Notes: generated from the sequence alone by a model not told the origin. A stretch of 64,000 nucleotides of DNA from Gnetum montanum (GCA_015680685.1 MNCI01015922.1:469655-533654); one strand, 5' to 3'; counted from the first letter of the stretch, positions 24,260 through 36,811 are shown. Translations and numbers: made by a program.

Positions 24260-25065
24260 TGATGAACCACAATATTGCTTCCGCGATATCGGATCCAACC
24301 ATGTGATGTCGAATACCCGATATTGGGGCCTGTCTCCTCGCCTATAAATAAGAGGGGGCACCCTTGGTTTCCACATTAGACAGTTAGTCCCTTAGCCAAA
24401 ATCTTGCCATTTTTCCTCCAGAGTTAGAATTATTTTTGCATGCTTGTAGTAGGAGTCATAAAGTAAATGGATCTTTATTCGAGCATTGTGTACTTGAACA
24501 CACTTTGTGTACAACAATAAAGATGAACTTTATGATAAGACTTGCAGCATACAGAATAGATTAATTAGTGTTAATTATTATTTAATGCTTTCCTAGTTGA
24601 TTAATGATTTCTCTCACCCTACAAATCTCTTAGTTAAATACACTCATTATGACCACTTTGATCATATGTGTAGTGCTTGGTAACCTAGTGATGATTAGCA
24701 TTTGGTAATCCCAACAGCGTTGCACTGGTTTAGGATGTGTATGGCAAGTGGGAACGGATATTGGTGTTAGGAGTGATTAGAACTTAGTTAATGAGTAGTT
24801 AAATTAGATTAGTTACTTAGTTATCTCTCTCCCCCTCCTTACTAGCGTAGGATATAAAACACATAAAAGCCATAAAAATCATATGCCTCAAGCTTACTTA
24901 ACCATACAATTGTGACATACGAGTAAGTTTGGGAAGACAATGATTAACCAACCCGTTATTGTTCCACAAAGGCGCATAGGCACTTAGTCCTTGGAATTTG
25001 ATCAGATCATGCATGAAATGCTTGTATTCGTATGGTTGAGCGTAGGGGTACCTCGCCACTCATCA
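24260..25065 (+). repeat. 3' LTR of element A
   Basis: It starts TGATGAACC directly after the purine tract ATGGGGGTA and ends CTCATCA. TATAAATA lies at 24343-24350 and AATAAA at 24516-24521. This copy keeps the TATA box lost from the 5' LTR. Confidence 0.93.
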
Positions 25066-25070
25066 ACAAC

Positions 25071-26640
25071 CATGCTTCATATTTTGCATCTCCTCCTTTC
25101 AACTCAGTCGTGGGGAAGATGACCATCCGTGCTAACCATAAATGTGGCTCTTGAGTTTTTCTATTTTTTGTTTTACACATTTTCATCTTTATAGTTAGTT
25201 ATTTTAGACCTTTTTGATTTTTAGAACTTTTTCCTATTTTACACTATTTTTTGTTTTATATCATTGTTAGTACATTTAAATATTTCTTGAATCTTTTATA
25301 CTTTCTTACATATATTTTACTTTATTTTTATGTGATTTTTTATTATTTTTGCTAATAAAAGTGCTTTATTACCATAGGACATAGTACCAATGTTGTTGTT
25401 TACTAATGGTGATTTATGCTTAATGTTTTGATTGTTAATGTTTGGTTTCTATTTTTGAATTCTAATGTCTGATGACTAAGACATGGTTTATTTTTCATAG
25501 AATAGGTAGTGAGTCCATGTCATTGATCCATCCACAAACTCTATGGTTTTCTTTTCTTCTTTTTTTTTTGGAAATTTGAGGTCCCTTTCATTAAATAAAC
25601 TTTTAATAAATTTGTGACCCTGGTAATTTCTAGAGTTAGGAAGGATTCAAAGGTTTGCGTAGGGTGTGACTTCAAGGGGACTCAATACTCTTTTTATTTT
25701 CCTACTTACTTGGGTGCTTGAGTGTTTTCATTGGCTTCTTACCGTTACATGTCGACCAATAATAGGAAGTCAAATAAAGTTTTTTCATGGTATGGTTTCC
25801 ATCAATAAAAAAAAACAAATAAACATGATGGAAATTTAAATTACATCCCTTAGATAAATAAATAGGATACAAGAATTAGTTATGGGACTAGAAAGATATG
25901 TCACCCATGCTTGAAGGTCCTCTTTAACTAAGACCCTCTCTTACTTCCTTCTTCTCTTTTCTTCTCTTTATGAAACTGTGGTTGTTTTGTGGGAGAACTC
26001 TTGTGTCTTAAGGGGGTGGATTAGTCTTGGAGTGGCGATGCAAGGTCACTAGAAGTTGTTGGTTTTGGGTCTAGACTAAGGATGGATCTTCTTGGGTTAT
26101 TGTAAACACGAACTCCACAAGGAACTTCTTATGAATTTAATTCAAGATTCCATCCCACCTTCTCAATCATCCATCTATGCTACTTGTAACTCACCTCACT
26201 ATCTGTTTTCATGTTATGCTCAATGTCTTAGTTTGAAGTGTTGAAATTCTTAGATGAATTCTTCTGGGTTTGTCCTTAACTTTTCAAGACCATTAATTGA
26301 CTATGGATCCCATGGACTCCTTATTTGAGGTTATGCAAGGGTAAAAAAGGCATGTGCCTACTATGGGGAGGACCCACTTGCATATCTCTTAGTTTGGATA
26401 GTTAATCCCCTTATTTTAGACATTGCTACAATCATATCTTTCATATACCCCATTGTGCATCTAGCTCTATGCTCCTTAAAGTTTCATAAAACTTCATTCT
26501 CCAACCATTTTTTTTCCATTTTTTGAGTTTTCTAAGCTCAACATCCTCTTCTACTATTTTCATCATGTTCATGGCTTTTTGGGATTCCCTTTGACTCCAA
26601 TTCTACTAAAAAACTCCGTGTATTTTCAAAGTTCAACCAA
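25071..26640 (+). other. B post-pol spacer, AT-rich
   Basis: This is the continuation of element B after A. It is T-rich on the plus strand, with TTTTGTTTTACAC-type words, and collinear with A at 22320-23560. I see no coding sequence. A conserved ATGGGGAGGACCCACTTGCAT-like line at about 26365 recurs in A and F. Confidence 0.7.
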
Positions 26641-26730
26641 AGTCAATGGTGATCAACAATTACGTCAACTAGGCCTAGTCAATGCAGCTAACCTCATCGA
26701 CACAACACAAAAACTCTATAAATACCACTA
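26640..26730 (+). promoter_or_regulatory. Internal TATA promoter of B upstream of the downstream ORF
   Basis: TATAAATA at 26717-26724 follows about 60 bp containing ACTAGGCC, GTCAATGCAGC and CATCGACAC. The same kinds of words precede the TATA box in B's LTR (9130-9245). A TATAAATA at the matching place in F (60950-60957, minus strand) supports function. The LTR, not this site, would drive the genomic RNA, so this looks like a dedicated promoter for the accessory ORF. Confidence 0.6.
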
Positions 26731-26872
26731 GACACTTTGAAAATTTTTAGCATTTGTTTCATGATAAGAGAGGAGTTTTGGCCATTTTTCAAAGCCCAAA
26801 ACCTTCCAAAGCCCATAACTTTCCAACCGTTTGTTCAAATCACTCCATTCTTTGATCTTGTAGCTACTAGAG

Positions 26873-27177
26873 GTAAGCTCTTCATCATAGGGACCACAAA
26901 CTTTAAGATTTTTAACAAAAAAATTTTGTCCCCCAAAGGGTTAATGAATACAAAAATATTAAACCATCAAATTTTGAGAGTTTAACCCTTTCAACAACCT
27001 CTGGTATGATTATAATCATTTATCAACATCAAAACATAAATAAAATAATAATTAAAATTAATCAAATCAGCCATAATCACAACTTCGCCAAGTGAAACGT
27101 TCCTAATGAGATAAGGTATCACAGATTGTTTCATGTTACACAATAATTACTAACCTATGGTCATGTTGGGATTACAG
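26873..27177 (+). other. Probable leader intron before the B downstream ORF
   Basis: The donor is CTACTAGAG|GTAAGCTCTT (GT at 26873) and the acceptor is GGGATTACAG (ending 27177), immediately before an ATG at 27178. The donor block is conserved in F (60795-60802, minus) and degraded in A. The intron would be 305 nt. In F the acceptor AG is now AA. Confidence 0.55.
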
Positions 27178-30034
27178 ATGGCACCTGAACCAAAATAACC
27201 ATAGGAGGGAGGATAATCTCAACAAAGGAAGAAATGACCTAGAACTAGAAGGGTCCAATAAGAACAAGCCCAAGAACAGGCAGAAGAAACCCATGCAACA
27301 GGACATCTTTGAGAGGAGCTTGAAGTGGAATCAGTTCGATAGATTTTCAAGGAAGAAGCTACAATAGAACAATCATAGTGAGGAGAGGCACCAAGGCCCA
27401 TACCGAGACTTGAAGTCATATTAACACAAGCCTACCTTGACACAATTAGGCCTCGTGATGTCCAACACTTAGTTCTCCAGGAACTAAACTTCAAGTCATT
27501 CTTAGAGCATGCTCTAGTAGAGGCAAAGACACAGTTGCAAACCTCTCCCATGTGGCCAATCATTACTTCTAGTGGGGAGTCGTACATGGGAGAGATGTAC
27601 CTCTTTTGGAAGCATAGAAGGGTAGGTTCCATTGTGAAGATCAAGGACATTCAAGAGTCTTACTCAATTGAAGCCATTGTGTAGGCTCTTGGGTTGCTTG
27701 ATTTTGGAACACAACTAGTAGAGCTATCTACGCAAGTTGATCCAAAGGCCAAAAATAAGTGGACCTAGTAGTGTTATGGGGTTGACCGTAAAGAGTTTGG
27801 CATGCTCACACCAACAAAATGCATATACTTCAAAATAGCAGCCTATCATCTCAATCTAACAATGGGGCCCATTAAGGTGACTACCTTTTTTGCTTGAGCA
27901 TGTGTTGCTATAAGCAAGAGATTTCTAGCAAACTTTCCACAATTAGTCTATCTTGAGGTAGGAAAGTGTTTCAAAGAGAATGAATGTGGAAGGAAAACCC
28001 TACCTTTCCCATGCCTCAGCTAAAAACTTTGCAAAAGGGCAGGGATAATCTGCTATGCCAACGACATAATAAGGCATACTCCCATTGCCTCTTGGTTCAA
28101 AATGATGAAGAACAAGATACCTACCATGTCTAAAGAAGGGGAGTAACAACTGCCACCTCCACCACCCACTTAAGAAATAACACCAAAGGCTTTTGTATCC
28201 ATTGAGTGCTTGCATGTAATTCAAGAACAACTCTTGCATGAGCAAAAGCAATGAGCAGGAACAAGTGGTGGAGATCCATCTATATATTGACTTGCGGTTA
28301 GTCACCTTAATGAAGTGGCTTAAATAATTAGCTAAATGGAAGAAGGTGGATCAATATTTTTAGCCCAACGAATGCAGCTACCCAAAAGATTGAATCCCAG
28401 TGCCCAAGAGGTAATAGTATCTCTTTCTCAACACCATTTATTCCCAGAAATCTTTGGGAATGCTACTTATTTTGTGGTGTACTTGGAGGAGGGGAAGGAG
28501 ACAACTGTACTAGTGATGAAACACCAGTGATAAGAGACAGCTACAGAAGTGGTTACTGACCAAATTGCTCAAGTACTTAATGCACTTGTAGTGTCTATAC
28601 TAGACGTATTTGCACTTTGAGATGTACAAATAGCTACAAAAACTATTAGTGAAAGATTGAGTGTAGCCTAGCATGAAGAATTATTAGACTGATTGGTGGG
28701 GACTAGGCAATTGATTCCAAACATCTTTGATTTTCCAAATAACATTATTGCAACCCAGTTAGAGTAGATCAAAGCAAAGGGTAAATGCATCATCCTGGAA
28801 GAGCAACTTGAAATAGCTCAAGCACAAAACCAACTCTTAGCATTAGAGGTTGCTAAACTACATGTCCATTTTGCTGATCTCGCACTTCTCAACCTCATAA
28901 TCACTAGAGATGAGGCTTTTCAGCAGCTTCAAGAATGATTAAAACAAGTTGAGGATGGAATGGTGATGGCCATCTTCAACTAGTCTGTAGTAGAAGTGAA
29001 AGCCTACTCAGTTCAAAAGGACTTAGTTTAGATGCACCAAGAAAATAAAACACTAACTGCAAGAAAACCATCGCCTACGAAATGTTGATGCACAAAAACA
29101 ACAGACACAAGCATTCATTCATCAAGAGTAGGAGTACCTTGCTAGGGTGAACATGAAATTGAGAAAATTGATAGTAGAGAATCGTAATCTATCTATGAAG
29201 GAAGTCCATGCCTTATGCCAAAAATCCACCATTGAAATCACTACTTGGAAAAATGCGGTTCTCAAATTTGGAAGAGTCAAGAATCACTATAGAGACTAGG
29301 TTGGCTTACAAAAGGAGGTAAATGAAAAACATATTTAAATGGCTAAGGTATAAGTAAATGAAACCCTCTAACAACTCCAACAAGGAAGAGAAGTATGATA
29401 GCCTATCATTGATGGGATAGATTCCTACAACAAAGTAGAGATCTCCCTGAAGGAGTTGCAAATCAAAGAAATGACAGAGTATATGGAATTTTCCAATCTC
29501 TGATATGAAAATCTTGCAATGCTAATTGCTAGATGGCTATGATCAAAACTTGAAAAGTAGGTGGCCAGCTCGTACTTATTGTATGAGGCTGAGTTCAAAC
29601 ACCATAAGGACACTAAGCAAAAGCTTGAGATGGCAAATGCTATACTCAAAGTTCTCAAGGCATGATTCACTAATTAACAATCAATTGTTGAGAACCTGGC
29701 CAAGAGAATGAATGATTACCACGAGCTAAAAAATGTTATCAGGGTATTCAACATTGACCACAAAAAATTCACTTCTTGGTCCATCAATGCTAAGGAGTTG
29801 TTCCTAGTAATTCCCTATCCTTGGGATGTGCTCATTTTGGTTCACATTAGCAAAGATACCTAGACCATGCATGATCTTAGGAGTAAGGAGGAGAAAATGA
29901 AAGCATTATTAGATGCTTTCCACCTCCTTTCAAAAGTTGTAGCAGCAGCTAGATAGCCATAATAGCCTCAACCATTGCATGTGCCTGAAGTTGGAGAAGG
30001 TTTATCAAAGCCTCCACCACTTGGGACTGTGTGA
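27178..30034 (+). pseudogene. B downstream ORF, Athila envelope-like position (decayed)
   Basis: The function is not known. The ORF lies between pol and the 3' LTR, the place of the so-called envelope-like gene in Athila elements. A conserved N-terminal block at about 27470-27700 reads LQELNFKSFLEHA, MWPIITSSGESYMGEMYLFW and VKIKDI. It is followed by YGVDRKEFG and CVAISKRFLANFP, and by SGGDPSIY near 28265. The second half (28750-29760) is rich in Glu, Lys, Leu and Gln with heptad-like spacing, for example FKHHKDTKQKLE and SIVENLAKRMNDY, and looks coiled-coil. Element F encodes the same protein. More than twenty stops are present. I see no convincing signal peptide, so an envelope role is only positional inference. 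Confidence 0.75.
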
Positions 30035-30257
30035 TCTTTTCAAATGATCTTCACACCAACCGAGGACATGTCTAATTTTTGTTTGGTATTTAATTTTGAG
30101 TCATGAACACCACAATTTGTAATTTTATCGATCCATACACCTAGGCTCTTAGTTTTTTCATGTTAGTTTTGTTGTGTCATGAGTTAGTGAATAATTCCAT
30201 ACCTTTCCAACTTTGTAATGAACTTGAGGATGAGTTTTTATTTAGTTGTGGGGGGTA

Positions 30258-31109
30258 TGATGAGTCATGGATTGACCACATCGATGAGGCCACATCGACT
30301 AGGCCCCATTGATGCATCATTTGATGTGTTGACATGGCCTTGTTGATGCAAGGTCTATTCTTACCTATAAATACATGTCAACTTTCTGTGTTTAGGCATC
30401 ATCTTGTCATAGTGTAGCAAAGCTCTTACAATTTTTATATTCAAAAATTAGAATATTTTCCTAAGTGCCCACAGCAAGAGTCATTGAGTATATGAATCTT
30501 TATTCGAGCACTGTTGTACCTGAGCACTATTGTGTGTTCGACAATAAAGATGAGCTTCTTGATAAACCTTGCAGCATTCTGGATAGCTTAAATGTTTTAT
30601 TTATTCATTTAATATTTTTAGTTATTTATTCAATGTTCTTTATTAATTAAGCTAATTAAGTAATTAAGCATGCATATTATCACTTCGAGCATGGATATGA
30701 TGTTTGGTAATCCTAGCAATGCGTAATGCTTGGTAACCTAACAACGTTATATGTGTTTAGGATGTGTATGACAAGTGGGACTGAATAATTATGTTAGGAC
30801 TAGTTAAATAATAGTTATCCCATTAGATTAAAGTAGGTATTAAATTATTTTATTCTCTATCCTATTTATTTCAAGTACCAAAACCATAAAATATAAAATG
30901 ATATAAATTATGTGCCTTAATTACACTTAAACCATATCCTTGAGCTTCACAAGTGTAGTTGGGAAGACAACGAACATCCTCAACATCCAGTTTTCTTCCT
31001 AGAGAACTACTACACTGGAAAATTATAGAGTCCATGGAATTTGATCAAATTGTGCATGAACGCTCTATGATTCATATGGTTGGACGTAGGGGTACCTCAT
31101 TGCTCATCA
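30258..31109 (+). repeat. 3' LTR of element B
   Basis: It starts TGATGAGTC after the purine tract GTGGGGGGTA and ends CTCATCA, followed by the target duplication TTAAC. TATAAATA lies at 30366-30373 and AATAAA at 30543-30548. It retains the segment with TTGGTAATCC minisatellite copies that the 5' LTR has lost. Confidence 0.93.
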
Positions 31110-31114
31110 TTAAC

Positions 31115-33950
31115 TAATACCTTTCTAGAAAAAGCCTAAGTTTGAGGGTGTTATAATGTAACTTGATCTTGAAATTTAGATTTTCAATTTTAGAATCTAG
31201 CAAATCCTATTTTGTGATTATAAATACTTAGAAATAGTTGGGTTTCCTAGCATCAATTAGAGTTGCATCTCTTTCTTGCTCTTACTCTCTTGTCTTAGCT
31301 ATGCATGAAGGCTCTTCTTAGTGGTCTTGAAGCTGAACTTGATTTTGATGTGTGTTCTCTTCTCATGAAATGATCCTGTGAGTCCATGACTTATGAATGT
31401 GTGCAAAGATTTCCATCAATTCATTCTTAGGTAAAGAAAATGATTTTTTTCTGGTATGCTTCTTAAGCTATTTTTCATATTTGGATTATTGAACATTCTC
31501 TCTCTTTCCATGATCTAATGTTTGATTATGATAATTTAATCACAACTTGGTATTATTTCCTTATTATGTATTTTTTTTACCATCCTTCTTGAATTTCAAT
31601 ATTTTTTACACTTCTTCCTTATGATTACCTATGATGATAAGTTTTAGCAAAGTTTGTCCCTCATCATGAGTTATAGAATTCATCACAACCTTGCACGATT
31701 AACTTGCAACATTTTACGTACATTGCAACTTGAAGTTATCACAAATTGAGGTTGTGACATAAGTCACAATAGCAAAAATGACATATTTTTGAAGCAATGT
31801 AATGAAAGCACAACTAACCTCAACTACGTTGATAGTGAAAGTAGCTAGCTAGATTTTGTGAATATGTATGAATGCATACATGATGTTGAATAGCTATTAG
31901 AACAATATTAAGGTTTTGTATCTCTAAACTTTGTACTTAAAGAAATTTGTATATGAGATGTTGCTATCACACTCCATGGATATTGTATAGTTCTTATTTC
32001 TTATAAGCTTATTCAAGTATACTTATTGGATTATAAAGTTTTATACATTGTGCATTAAGGTTTTTCAATGGTAAATTTTAGTATGCTAAGTATTCATATG
32101 ACATATATGGGTTTTAAAGGTTTTTATTCATGTTTCTTAAGCAATTTTATTTTTTATCTTTGAGTAATTTAGAGATGTAACAATAACCTTCCTTATCACT
32201 AGAACCTCAAGGTATCTAGAAATGACATCTTTAGTAAGGAAGATATCACCTTATTTGAATTTTATTTTGTATTTCTTCTAGAACAAGAAAAAATATGTGA
32301 TGTATTAGTTCCTCTCCCCATGTAAAAAAAAACAAGAAGCCATTACACACAATAGTAGATAACAATTTGTAAAGCTTATGATTATATCAAAAAGGCACAA
32401 TATTATGCTTGAAGGTTGGGATGATTCTCACACAGATGACACTCTTCTTATAAACCTAGAAAGCCCTAGACATGGGGATTAGAGAGAAGTAATTGGATTA
32501 ACCATAAAAAGGTGACAATTTCACACATTCTAAATGGTCTAGGATATGATGGCTTGAAATCAATCTTCACTAATTACATGACTATTGCTTGAGTATATGT
32601 AACTATAGAGTAGTTTCAAACATAGTGGGTAAATGAAAAATCACAAATAAGATGATGAATTGTCTCAAGTTCATCATCATTGTAGACAATGCAAGTTTCA
32701 TTAATCAACATACTTTTGATACTAAAAAGGCCTTTATTAGGATTGTTTTATGCTAGAGTAGTCTACCAAACATCTTAATCTTTTTCAAAATTCATTCCCT
32801 CCACATAACGTTACCAAGTATGTTTGCATTTCTAATTGGAGCACTTCTAAATAAGAGCAAGGCTAAATCCTTTTCCTACCTTGGTGGAGAGGGTTTTTAG
32901 GATTGGTTATAAGAATGAAAAATTGAAAAGGCATCTCCAAAACCATTGAGCTTTTTCTTTAAAATCTCTTTAATGATATGATGTACTCTGATTTTTTATA
33001 ATATTATTATTTCATTTGTTTGGGGTCCAACATCCCTTTCCTTCTCTCCCTTCCCCTGATTCACAAATGATAGTGTTTTAATTATGTAAGAAGATAACAA
33101 CAATAAAGTAGCCATACTAGAATTTATTGCAGTGGTCATGTATAATAACTTGAACTCAAAATAAATAGCTCATAAATTAGAATGATGGAAATTATTAAGA
33201 AAAATGAAATTTCTATTCCTATTAGAGGTAGAGTAAGGTTGAGAGCTCCTCATTCTTTTAGTCAAATTATTAGTAACATGAATGATGATGTGATAGCTAG
33301 AAGAGATACAAGGGAATTTTGTGTTTATTCTTCATGTATTTTTAAATTGAAAAGAGATATATAATTTTTAAGAAAATAAAGTTTAAAAACATTGCCACTA
33401 AAATGACTACATCATATAATATTGGCTTTGTAAAGAAGTTTAATATTTTTAGAGTGATTGAAACTTGGTTTTGGTAGAATAAACGTAGCAAGTGTTAGGT
33501 GTCACAAATAAAAAATATTATTAAGAGAAGAAAAAGATACTAATGAAGGAAAATATAGTGTTGATTTCAACATTTCCATGCTTAACATGGGGCTACAACT
33601 CAATAAGTTTTTGTATTACTATCTCTTAGGCTCATTATCTTTAGTCTTCAACTCTTAGTCTAATAACTTAACAAGTGATAGGTGTGTGTATGAGATAAGT
33701 TTTTTAAACCTTAGGATTAATTATCATTATTGTTAGTATTAAGTAGTGTTGCTTCTTTATTTTGTTTGGAGATTCCTATTTCTTTGAGAGAATAGCATTT
33801 AGAACTAGTTGACACCATTTCCAACATGATGCTTCGTAAATGATTAATATGGATTTTTTAAGGAAGAAATTCTTTGATTTGATTGCATCATTGCATATCA
33901 TTTTTGTAGATGATTCCAGTGATACCCATATTGTGTGGGTACATTTGGCA
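31115..33950. other. AT-rich region, mostly unassigned
   Basis: This is the right flank of B. A purine run AAGTTTGAGGG followed by TGTTATAATGTAAC near 31136 and a TATAAATACTT at about 31223 would fit the start of a Copia-type LTR, but I cannot find a partner or a clear end. The remainder is low in GC, with scattered short ORFs such as 33182-33364 that show no known motif. Confidence 0.4.
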
Positions 33951-33954
33951 AAAC

Positions 33955-34200
33955 CAATGATGACATCAACATAACTTATGATGATCTATAACATCACCAA
34001 AACCTATGATAACATCAATGGAACCTACAATGACATCAGTAGAACTAATCAAATCATCAGATCACATTAGTGGAACCTATGATGATATAAGAAAAGCCTA
34101 TGACATCAAAAAAACTTATGATGACATTAGCAAAATCATGGAATCAGGTAATAATAACATTAGTGGAAACCATGACATCAGCAAAATCATGGAACTAGTA
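33955..34200 (+). repeat. Minisatellite of ACCTATGATGACATCA units
   Basis: About ten imperfect copies of a 21-24-bp unit built on CTATGATGACATCAGC and AAAACC follow each other, some reduced. The ORF 34006-34224, with repeated YDDISKIME, is a translation of this array. No related array is seen elsewhere in the window. Confidence 0.7.
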
Positions 34201-34229
34201 GAATCACTGTTATTTCACCATTAAAGATA

Positions 34230-36180
34230 GTACCATATTACCAAAAAGCATAATTTTACATAGTAAAAACTACTTATTATCTCCAGGGAAATTACTCAAT
34301 ATCTTTTGACAATCTCTACATTGATGATGTTGGCTAAGATACTTATGATGAGATTAATATAATAATGAAAGGGGAATCATTAGTAGGATAATCCTTTTGC
34401 ATTTCTTGTAATCATTGGTTTTGATGTTCTAATGTTTTTATCTAAAAAAACAAAAGAAGTTTTTGTTACTTTAACATTTAATTGCCTTTAAGGTAGTTAC
34501 ATTATGATATTAGTAAAACAATAGTTTTTATTTCTTTTCTTATGAACAAGTGATCTTTTTGCATCATTTGGTTTATTTCTAGTACAAACTAAAAAGATGG
34601 AAGGAGTCAAATGAGTAGTGAATGCAAATGGTCAGGATGAGCAAAGCTCCAAAAGCCAAAAGCTATTGGTAGAATAAGGAGGTTTGGCACTGGGGATAGA
34701 AATGGAACTAGAGGAATACTAGGATATTTTAGAACTTCCAGGCTTTCATTTGTCAAGCCTTGATTTTGAAGAAAAAGATAAGAGTTTCATACTAGCTAAT
34801 TTTCCTACAAAATCTAAACCCCATCCCTTATCCAATAGTATCTCCTTTGTGTCATTTTAGACCAACTTTGGTATCTACAAATCAATGAAGAGGAGGTCAA
34901 ATTTGATCTCTAACTTAACTAGAAGTTGTACTAGAAATGTTCGATAGATCAAAGGACTTGGTGCATAGACTTGTTAGAGGAGGTGTACCTTCTTAAGGTA
35001 TGGGTAGACAAGCTTGTGTAGGCACCAACCCATTTGGAAAATGAAATTTGAAGCTTGATTTGGAGCTAAGTTATCTTTGCTTTATTTTGTTATAATTCTA
35101 TTACTAGTGTGTGTGTGACATGTTATTCTAGTTGTTATTATAATTTTCATTGTGAGAAACTATTATTGATTGTTACATAAACATAGTTTGGTAAGAGCTA
35201 ATTTTTACCTATACTTTGTTCTCATCATATTTAATGCTTTGTATTGTCATTATATTTCATAATATTAAATTTATATGTTTTTCCTTTGTTGCATACAAAA
35301 TTTATCCTAGTTTCCTATTATTAGCACCATTTTCAGCATATGCTATATATTTTTTATCTTAGAATCCATTTCTATTTGGATTTAGCTCATGTTGAATTTT
35401 GATCTACATTTCTTTAAGGCTCTAAAATCTGTTTACAGTACATTTCAAAATTTATTACTACTTAATATCAAGCATTTTAATTTTTAGTTTAGTATTTTAA
35501 ATTCTTTTGTTTATTGATATTTCATTAATAATTTGGATGTCTTATTTTATTTAGTTACAAAAACTATATGTTGCTATCTAGTTTTTCCTTCTTAAATTAA
35601 TCAACATTTTGTTCTATTATTACTATCATTGTAATAATCTTAAAGATTATTTGATGGAATCAATTTTTGATTTAGTTCATTTAAATTTAAACACCACATT
35701 ACGGTTTAGCAATTAAGACTATTCTAAGTTTTCATACCCCTATGGTAGGCACCATAGGTAATAGACTCCTAAAACAAGTTTTCAAAGGGTGTTGTCTATA
35801 ATCTAAAAATTATGCATCTAAACCTTTTTTTCTAGCACTAGAAGAAAAGCCTATTTATTTATTGTTTTAACTTGACAATCCTTATCTTAGCATAGGCTTT
35901 GATAAGGTGGCTTTATCATCTTTATATAATGTTTCACATTTATTTTACTGTTCCAAAGTTTATGTTGCTTTATGGTTTTCCTTTATTTTATGTTAAATCT
36001 GATTTTAACTTTTACGAATATTTTACATTCTAAGTTTCCTTTTTTTTATGAGTGAGGAAACTTTTCATAGCTTACTTTTAAGGAGACCTCTCACTCCCAA
36101 TCCCAACAGACTAGAAACTTATCATTTCAACCAACAAAAATAGTTAGCTTACATTTTCTAACCTTTATCCTAAGAAGGAT
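34230..36180. other. AT-rich region, nothing recognised
   Basis: This stretch has high A+T, long T runs and no conserved ORF or LTR signature. A 200-bp patch at about 34600-34990 is less AT-rich and has short open stretches, but I cannot name it. Confidence 0.5.
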
Positions 36181-36190
36181 TTGAACTAAG

Positions 36191-36725
36191 ATGGCTACTA
36201 ATCCATCTTTCACTCCTTTGGTTAAAAATATCTTCAACTTTATTAATTATCATCTTATTCCTAAATTCCTACAAAATGTGAATCTATTCTTTAATCCTTC
36301 CTCTCTCACTAGCGAATGGATCCCGACATGTAGAATGTTTCGAAACCTTACTAGACATCTACAATATTTAGAGTCTTTGTGACTATCTTTAGAAGTAGAG
36401 GCATACAATGGTTCCTAATGCTTTCATCAACTCATTATTAGACTTTAAAAATATGTTTTTGCTTCATTTAATAAGTTTACTAATCCTACCTTAGCCTCAA
36501 GCAACTTTATAGGTTTGAGAAAACTACCTAGGAAAAATGATCATGAATATAATTTAAGATTTATCTATTAGTTAGTGTATGTGCCAAATGAGATGCATCT
36601 TCAACTTGATGGTATTCTCAACTTTTACCTCTTCACCATTGATCCATTCTATGCCTTTAATTCTAATTGTAACATTATGGAATTGCAAGGAGCAATGGCC
36701 AAGGTTGGTGAGTTAGAACATATAA
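36191..36725 (+). pseudogene. Possible gag-like remnant
   Basis: A 63-codon open frame starts MATNPSFTP and continues, past stops at about 36380 and 36420, into FNKFTNP, SNFIGLRKLPRKNDHEYNLRFIY and VPNEMHLQLDGILNF. The spacing of F..F, a short loop, E-Y-..-RF and a following proline resembles retrotransposon gag capsid domains. It is not close to the A, B or D gags. This is a weak call that a profile search could overturn. Confidence 0.3.
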
Positions 36726-36811
36726 TCTCACTGAATATTCTTAAAACTTAATTTTGGATAATTAGTATCCACATTCCTATGCAATATAGTTCCTTCTTTT
36801 TTCAAACCTTT

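Larger units (their letters stand above)
15950..25065 (+). mobile_element. Athila-like element A, nested in B
   Basis: LTRs of 805 and 806 bp (15950-16754, 24260-25065) are flanked by a perfect 5-bp target duplication ACAAC (15945-15949 and 25066-25070). The sequence after 25070 continues element B: CAACTCAGTCGTGGGGAAGATGACC there parallels A's own post-integrase sequence at about 22323. The element has a primer-binding site, gag, truncated protease, RT-RNaseH, integrase, a 2-kb spacer without the large downstream ORF, and a purine tract ATGGGGGTA. LTR divergence looks like about one site in ten over the first 300 bp by eye, mostly transitions. Confidence 0.95.
9108..31109 (+). mobile_element. 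Athila-like element B, interrupted by element A
   Basis: LTRs at 9108-9758 and 30258-31109 are related, begin TGATGAG and end CTCAACA/CTCATCA. They are flanked by a perfect 5-bp target duplication TTAAC (9103-9107 and 31110-31114). Order inside: primer-binding site, gag, protease, RT-RNaseH, integrase, spacer, internal promoter and leader intron, downstream ORF, purine tract GTGGGGGG, LTR. Element A with its own target duplication interrupts the 3' spacer at 15950-25065. Removing A leaves about 12.9 kb, a normal size for an Athila element with an extra downstream ORF. All frames are heavily broken. Confidence 0.92.

Noticed and set aside
31130-31800. Possible Copia LTR starting TGTTATAATG after a purine run
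   Set aside because: No second LTR, primer-binding site or clear end could be found; mentioned only as a possibility in the region note.
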